Of a stretch of DNA of 64,000 nucleotides, positions 59,867 to 64,000 are shown piece by piece. Made by a program: the position numbers and the translations under genes. Position 1 is the first letter of the stretch. Every line of letters starts with the position of its first letter. Location: NCBI GenBank assembly GCA_965262505.1, contig CBDHFM010000030.1:62001-126000 (forward strand), in the 5' to 3' direction. Under the pieces are notes generated by a model that had not been told where the DNA came from, did no database searches, and saw nothing but the letters and a program-made list of their open reading frames with translations. The stretch comes from JACPPO01 sp965262505. Lineage in GTDB: Bacteria > Acidobacteriota > Vicinamibacteria > Vicinamibacterales > UBA2999.

Positions 59867-60724
59867 ATGCGAAAAACGTGCATGGGCGTAATCGCAGGCG
59901 CAGCTGGCGTGCTGTTGCTTTCGGCGCTGGCTGCCGCGCAAAGCGATACGCCACGTTCGCCGTGGAAATACTATCCGGCGGATGCGAGGGCCAACGCTGG
60001 ACCCGGCGGGCCCGCGCCGGTGCGCGATCTGACCGGGACATGGGCGGGAGAGTCATCTGGCGCGGGTGTTCCGAGGCTCGTCCGTCCCGAGAGTCCGCCA
60101 CCGCTGACACTGTTAGGCAAGCAGTTGTACGACCGGAACTTGGCGGAAGGCGGCGCTGGTGGGGTCCTCGTCGCCGAGACGAACGATCCGCATGTCCGAT
60201 ACTGCGATCCGTTTGGTTTTCCTCGGAACATGAACGACCAGATTCGTTCGATGACGATCGCGACGGGGTCGGACCGGACCTTTGTCTTGCTCAAGTTTGG
60301 GAATATCTGGCGTGAGATTTGGACGGATGGGCGAGCCCTTCCGACCAATGTGGGCGGCAGGGGTCCGGACGCCCATGATCCGACGTACAACGGCTACTCG
60401 GTGGGTCACTGGGAGGACGATTACACCTTCGTGGTGGAGACAACCGGGACGGCCTCGGAGACCTGGGCCACCGAGACCGGCCATCCCCATAGCGTCGATG
60501 CGGTGGTGACGGAACGCTTTCACCGGCCCAGCGAGAACGATCTGACGGTGACGACGACCATGGACGACCCAAGGCTCTACACGAGAACGGTCGCTATGGG
60601 GGAAGTGTATTTCCGGTGGATTCCGAGCCAGACATTTTTTGATTTTATGTGCGTACCGTCGTCGGTGCGGCGGTACTTGGACGAGATGGCCGATCCGGCC
60701 GGCGATCCCAATGCGGCACGTTAG
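59867..60724 (+). CDS. WEGDT-partner family exported protein (tandem unit 1)
   Basis: 285 residues with signal ending AAAQ. Landmarks: GPAPVRDLTGTWAG, CDPFGFPRNMNDQ, IWREIWTDGRALP, YNGYSVGHWEDDYTFVVETTG, VTERFHRPSEN, MDDPRLYTRT and FDFMCVPSS. It is highly similar to the gene at 61250, with the differences clustered in the region after the signature and in the linker after GTWAG. Together with the DUF6152 gene at 60769 it forms a unit that is repeated 1391 bp downstream. Confidence 0.75.
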   Translation: MRKTCMGVIAGAAGVLLLSALAAAQSDTPRSPWKYYPADARANAGPGGPAPVRDLTGTWAGESSGAGVPRLVRPESPPPLTLLGKQLYDRNLAEGGAGGVLVAETNDPHVRYCDPFGFPRNMNDQIRSMTIATGSDRTFVLLKFGNIWREIWTDGRALPTNVGGRGPDAHDPTYNGYSVGHWEDDYTFVVETTGTASETWATETGHPHSVDAVVTERFHRPSENDLTVTTTMDDPRLYTRTVAMGEVYFRWIPSQTFFDFMCVPSSVRRYLDEMADPAGDPNAAR

Positions 60725-60737
60725 CCCGATTCGCGAT

Positions 60738-61181
60738 CGCCAGGGGAATTAATGTCTGGAGGTGCACGGTGAAAACGAAAGTTCTGACGACGGTGGGCTT
60801 GTTGGCCGGACTCGCCGCGATTGCCAGCCCGTCGTTCGCGCATCACGGCGCGACGGCGTTCGAGCTGAGCGCGCCGGTCGTGTTGAAGGACGCCGTGATA
60901 ACGGAATTCATCTGGATCAATCCCCACCCGCTCATCAAGGCGGACTACACAGACGACCAGGGCAACGTCCAGCAGTGGACGATGGAAATGGGCAGCACGG
61001 TGTCGGTTCAGCTCATCGGCTGGACCAGAACGACGGTCCAGCCTGGCGACGTCGTTACGCTGTACGTCTGGCAGGCCAAGACGGGCGCACTTGTTGGACG
61101 CTTCAACAAGGTCGACCTCGCCGACGGCACGGTCATGCGTGATTCCCAGCGCGGCGCCGACGACGGAGGGCGAGCCGACAC
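60738..61181 (+). repeat. Direct repeat copy 1 (DUF6152 gene and its 5' region)
   Basis: 444 bp matching 62129-62572 with a single mismatch seen by eye (C at 60788, T at 62179), offset exactly 1391 bp with no indels. The repeat covers the ribosome site and nearly the whole DUF6152 coding region. Confidence 0.92.
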
Positions 61182-61197
61182 GGGGCTGCGCCGGTAA
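60769..61197 (+). CDS. DUF6152 family exported protein (tandem unit 1)
   Basis: 142 residues from GTG 60769 with GGAGG six bases upstream. The signal ends SPSFA directly before His-His (24-25). The second motif is ITEFIWINPHPLIKADY. The C-terminal tail is DGGRADTGLRR. It differs from the copy at 62160 by one internal residue (Thr versus Met in the signal peptide) and the last few residues. It follows the partner gene 59867 by 44 bp. Confidence 0.8.
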   Translation: MKTKVLTTVGLLAGLAAIASPSFAHHGATAFELSAPVVLKDAVITEFIWINPHPLIKADYTDDQGNVQQWTMEMGSTVSVQLIGWTRTTVQPGDVVTLYVWQAKTGALVGRFNKVDLADGTVMRDSQRGADDGGRADTGLRR

Positions 61198-61249
61198 GCA
61201 CGCAGGGCGGCTGGCGGGTCGAGTGTAAGGAACAGACAGGGAGCAGACG

Positions 61250-62143
61250 ATGCGAAAAACGTGCACGGGTGTAATCGCAGGTGTAGTGGCGGGCGTGCTG
61301 TTGCTTTCGGCGCTGGCTGCCGCGCAAGGCGATGCGCCACGTTCGCTGTGGAAATATTATCCGGAGGATGTGAGGGCCAACGTTGGACCCGGCGGGCCCG
61401 CGCCGGTGCGCGATCTGACCGGGACGTGGGCAGGAGGGTCATCTGGCGCAGGTGTTGGGAGGGGCGGGGGTCTGGCCCCGCCACCTTTTACACCGTTAGG
61501 CCAGCAGTTGGACGACCTGATCTTGCCGATGAGAATATACAGTCCTGGCGGCACGAACGATCCTCATGCCCGGTTCTGCGATCCGTTGGGTTTTCCTCGG
61601 AACATGACCGAGCAGCTTCGTGGGATGACGCTCGCGACGGGGCAGGACCGGACCTTTCTCTTGCTCATGTTCATGAATATCTGGCGTGAGGTGTGGACGG
61701 ACGGGCGAGCCCTTCCGACCAATGTGGGCGGCAGGGGCCCGGACGCCCACGATCCGACGTACAACGGCTACTCGGTGGGTCACTGGGAGGACGACTACAC
61801 CTTCGTGGTGGAAACAACCGGGATGTCCCCGGACACCTGGGTCGCCAGGGCCGGATATCCCCATAGCGTCGATGCGGTGGTGACGGAACGCTTTCACCGG
61901 TCCAGCAAGAACGATTTGACGCTGACGATGACCATGAATGACCCAGCGCTCTACACCGGACCGTTCCCTCTCGGGGTGGACCAATTCCGGTGGATTCCGA
62001 ACCAGAGATTTTTTGACTTTACCTGCATACCGTCGTCGGTGCAGCGGTACATAGAAGAGATGGCCGATCCGGCTGGCAGCGATCCCGAAGCGGCAATTCG
62101 CGAAGGCGAGGGGAATTTTGGCCAGAGGCGCCAGGGGAATTAA
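61250..62143 (+). CDS. WEGDT-partner family exported protein (tandem unit 2)
   Basis: 297 residues with signal ending AAAQ. It shares GPAPVRDLTGTWAG, CDPLGFPRNMTEQ, IWREVWTDGRALP, YNGYSVGHWEDDYTFVVETTG and VTERFHRSSKN with unit 1. It has a Gly-rich insertion (GVGRGGGLAPP) and a longer C-terminus (REGEGNFGQRRQGN) that reads into the start of the 444-bp repeat, using its TAA as stop; in unit 1 the gene stops earlier. It lies 16 bp before the DUF6152 gene. Confidence 0.75.
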   Translation: MRKTCTGVIAGVVAGVLLLSALAAAQGDAPRSLWKYYPEDVRANVGPGGPAPVRDLTGTWAGGSSGAGVGRGGGLAPPPFTPLGQQLDDLILPMRIYSPGGTNDPHARFCDPLGFPRNMTEQLRGMTLATGQDRTFLLLMFMNIWREVWTDGRALPTNVGGRGPDAHDPTYNGYSVGHWEDDYTFVVETTGMSPDTWVARAGYPHSVDAVVTERFHRSSKNDLTLTMTMNDPALYTGPFPLGVDQFRWIPNQRFFDFTCIPSSVQRYIEEMADPAGSDPEAAIREGEGNFGQRRQGN

Positions 62144-62572
62144 TGTCTGGAGGTGCACGGTGAAAACGAAAGTTCTGATGACGGTGGGCTTGTTGGCCGG
62201 ACTCGCCGCGATTGCCAGCCCGTCGTTCGCGCATCACGGCGCGACGGCGTTCGAGCTGAGCGCGCCGGTCGTGTTGAAGGACGCCGTGATAACGGAATTC
62301 ATCTGGATCAATCCCCACCCGCTCATCAAGGCGGACTACACAGACGACCAGGGCAACGTCCAGCAGTGGACGATGGAAATGGGCAGCACGGTGTCGGTTC
62401 AGCTCATCGGCTGGACCAGAACGACGGTCCAGCCTGGCGACGTCGTTACGCTGTACGTCTGGCAGGCCAAGACGGGCGCACTTGTTGGACGCTTCAACAA
62501 GGTCGACCTCGCCGACGGCACGGTCATGCGTGATTCCCAGCGCGGCGCCGACGACGGAGGGCGAGCCGACAC
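62129..62572 (+). repeat. Direct repeat copy 2 (DUF6152 gene and its 5' region)
   Basis: Partner of the repeat at 60738-61181. The first 15 bp of this copy are also the last codons and stop of the partner gene at 61250. Confidence 0.92.
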
Positions 62573-62588
62573 AGGCGTGCGCCAGTAA
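62160..62588 (+). CDS. DUF6152 family exported protein (tandem unit 2)
   Basis: 142 residues from GTG 62160 with GGAGG upstream. It is the same protein as the copy at 60769 apart from Met for Thr in the signal peptide and the tail GVRQ. The signal ends SPSFA before His-His; the second motif is WINPHPLIKADY. The gene is followed by 126 bp without a recognised gene and then by the IS3-type transposase, so the unit's downstream end may have been cut by the insertion sequence. Confidence 0.8.
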   Translation: MKTKVLMTVGLLAGLAAIASPSFAHHGATAFELSAPVVLKDAVITEFIWINPHPLIKADYTDDQGNVQQWTMEMGSTVSVQLIGWTRTTVQPGDVVTLYVWQAKTGALVGRFNKVDLADGTVMRDSQRGADDGGRADTGVRQ

Positions 62589-62714
62589 GCACGCAGGGCG
62601 GCTTCGCAGCCGCGCTCCGGTCGTAAATCGGTGTGCACTCTGGTGCGCCAGCTACGCGGTCTCCCGCGCCCCACGATTTCTTTGGACAGCCTTCTGCGAG
62701 AAGGAGAATGAGTT

Positions 62715-63272
62715 ATGTCCAAGGGAAAACAGCACGAGGCTGAGGCCTCGGAGGGAGCCCGGAGGGCGACCGCAGAGGCCTCAGCCTCGTGGGCGCTCGT
62801 CGGCACGGGGCGGTGGTCCGCGCGACGAAAAGTCTCCGTGGTCATCGAGGTCCTCAAGGGGGAATCACTCGAGAGCCTCAGTCGTCGCCATGGCGTGACG
62901 GCGGCGAAGCTCTCGCAGTGGCGTGACGACTTCGTGGCCGGCGGTGAGGCCCGCCTCAAGCATCGCGAGGTCGCCGTCGAGGGCGCGGACACGCGGCGGC
63001 TCAAGCGCGTCGTGGCGGATCTCGCCACCGACAAGGCGTTGCTGGCCGAGAAGATTCGACACCTGGAGGCCGGCCGCCCTTTGGGCTGGTGGAGGTCGAA
63101 GCGATGCGTCACGCGACTTCGCCCTCCACCCACCGGCCGTACGGCATCGCCCGCGTCACGCGCGTGTGGCAGGTGCCGCGCTCGACGGTCTACGCGCAAC
63201 GGACCCGGCGCGCCCGGCCGACGCCGGTGGCCAAGCGCGGACCCAAGCCGCCCCAGTCGGATGCGGCGCTGA
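62715..63272 (+). CDS. IS3-family OrfA (HTH protein)
   Basis: 185 residues as an open frame, with GAGAAGGAGAATG before ATG 62715. The N-terminus has a repeated EAEASEGARRATAEASAS stretch. Residues ~30-75 form the HTH (WSARRKVSVVIEVLKGE, LSRRHGVTAAKLSQWRDDF), followed by a helix rich in Leu/Lys for multimerisation. After about residue 125 the frame runs into OrfB sequence and is an Arg/Pro-rich read-through, so the functional OrfA is shorter. IS3 elements join OrfA to OrfB by -1 frameshift, and the frame relation here is -1. Confidence 0.75.
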   Translation: MSKGKQHEAEASEGARRATAEASASWALVGTGRWSARRKVSVVIEVLKGESLESLSRRHGVTAAKLSQWRDDFVAGGEARLKHREVAVEGADTRRLKRVVADLATDKALLAEKIRHLEAGRPLGWWRSKRCVTRLRPPPTGRTASPASRACGRCRARRSTRNGPGAPGRRRWPSADPSRPSRMRR

Positions 63273-63994
63273 CGGCCGCGGTCCGGGCCGTGATCGCCGC
63301 GAGTCCGTTCCACGGCGAAGGGCACCGCAAGATCTGGGCGCGCTTGCGGGTGCAGGGGCTGCGCACGTCGAAACGTCGGACGTTGGTCGTGATGCGCGCT
63401 GCCGACTTGCTCGGCCCCGCGCGGCTGCCCACGCCGGTCGCCGCCCGTCCCCACGACGGCACCATCGTCACCGCCAGTCCCAACGTGATGTGGGGCACCG
63501 ATGCGACGGCCACCGTGACGCTGGCGGACGGCCACGTCACGATCGTCGGGGCGATCGATCACTGCACGGCCGAATGTGTGGGACTACACGCGGCGAAGTA
63601 CGGCACGCGCTTCGAGGCGTTGGAGCCGGTGCGCCAGGGCGTCCGAGATCACTTCGGGACGATGGCCGCCGGCGTGGCGAGCGGGCTCACGATGCGCCAC
63701 GACCACGGCAGTCAGTACATGAGCAACGACTTTCACGCCGAGCTCCGGTTCCTCGGCATCGTGTCATCACCGGCCTTCGTCCGCCAGCCCGAGGGGAACG
63801 GCTGCATCGAACGGTTCTTCCGCACCCTCAAGGAACAGCTGCTGTGGGTGCGCCACTTTACGGATGTCGAGGACTTGCAGCAGGCGCTGCGCACCTTCAA
63901 GGAGACCTATAACCAGCAGTGGTTGATCGAGCGACTCGGCTTCCGCGCACCCGCCGTCGTCCGTCGCGCGGTTGCGCTCACCACGGCCGCGTGA
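63104..63994 (+). CDS. IS3-family OrfB transposase (integrase core)
   Basis: About 296 residues from ATG 63104 (GTG 63089 is also in frame). It starts with a PYGIARVTRVWQVPRSTVY helix region, then an HGEGHRKIWARLRVQG domain (HTH_21-like). The integrase core has MWGTDATATVTL (first Asp), MRHDHGSQYMSNDF (second Asp) and EGNGCIERFFRTLKEQ (Glu). The frame is intact to TGA 63994 near the window end. It is in the -1 frame relative to OrfA, as expected. Confidence 0.88.
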   Translation: MRHATSPSTHRPYGIARVTRVWQVPRSTVYAQRTRRARPTPVAKRGPKPPQSDAALTAAVRAVIAASPFHGEGHRKIWARLRVQGLRTSKRRTLVVMRAADLLGPARLPTPVAARPHDGTIVTASPNVMWGTDATATVTLADGHVTIVGAIDHCTAECVGLHAAKYGTRFEALEPVRQGVRDHFGTMAAGVASGLTMRHDHGSQYMSNDFHAELRFLGIVSSPAFVRQPEGNGCIERFFRTLKEQLLWVRHFTDVEDLQQALRTFKETYNQQWLIERLGFRAPAVVRRAVALTTAA

Positions 63995-64000
63995 ATACAC

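Larger units (their letters stand above)
62640..64000 (+). mobile_element. IS3-family element, right end outside or at the window edge
   Basis: Two overlapping frames (62715 and 63104) with IS3-type OrfA and OrfB products. I could not place the left terminus with confidence (somewhere between 62590 and 62710), and the right terminus is not visible before base 64000. Coordinates are therefore approximate. Confidence 0.65.

Noticed and set aside
1..64000. CRISPR arrays, phage genes, toxin-antitoxin or restriction systems
   Set aside because: Looked for and not seen; the accessory content is insertion sequences and the exported gene families.

Overview
The window is GC-rich (judged by eye) and gene-dense. 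It is dominated by exported proteins, multiheme and diheme c-type cytochromes, beta-propellers, amidohydrolases and insertion sequences. Small exported DUF6152 proteins, reaction-centre-type cytochrome c paralogues, an alpha/beta hydrolase of the PF20091 type and a CBM9/DUF5916 protein together suggest an Acidobacteriota chromosome, probably the Vicinamibacteria side. That assignment rests on family composition only; there is no rRNA, tRNA or housekeeping marker apart from a methylenetetrahydrofolate reductase.

Layout. 1-2.6 kb: tail of a partner-family gene, a DUF6282 metal hydrolase and a diheme cytochrome. 2.9-4.8 kb: a complete IS with 43-bp inverted repeats, then an IS91-like relic. 4.9-9.9 kb (minus strand): Tat-exported flavoprotein, propeller lipoprotein and two tandem lectin-like genes. 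10-18.3 kb: propeller, DUF6152 fusion, pentaheme and diheme cytochromes, a DUF6152/partner pair, and an aldolase with an SLC13 transporter. 18.3-20.1 kb: an IS630 element sitting in codon 5 of a small gene. 20.1-29.2 kb: lipoprotein, dihydroxybenzoate-decarboxylase-like enzyme, second DUF6152 fusion, YfcC-type transporter, DUF5916 barrel, amidohydrolase and dipeptidase. 29.3-39.6 kb: penicillin acylase, a four-gene DUF6152/partner operon, metF, an alpha/beta hydrolase, an MBL hydrolase and a YVTN propeller. 39.85-42.6 kb: an integrase-type IS disrupted by an IS256 element. 42.7-55.1 kb: two copies of a DUF6152-partner-MBL block with an aldolase, membrane proteins, a second IS630 and a cytochrome between them. 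55.2-62.6 kb: PEBP, gluconolactonase-like propeller, third diheme cytochrome, an IS630-derived MITE and a tandem duplication of a partner/DUF6152 unit. 62.6 kb to the end: an IS3-family element.

Main theme. Ten DUF6152 domains and thirteen copies of a second exported family (signature close to GHSxGxWEGDTLVVDT, called the 'WEGDT partner' here) are interleaved, usually as adjacent gene pairs and twice as single fused polypeptides. In all ten DUF6152 proteins the predicted signal-peptidase site lies directly before a His-His pair, so the mature protein would start with His. All ten also keep a second (N/S)PH histidine. This arrangement resembles a copper 'histidine brace', and I propose an exported metal-binding two-protein system, expanded here by duplication and carried among cytochromes and catabolic enzymes. 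The family names and gene order are read from sequence and known families; the copper role is inference.
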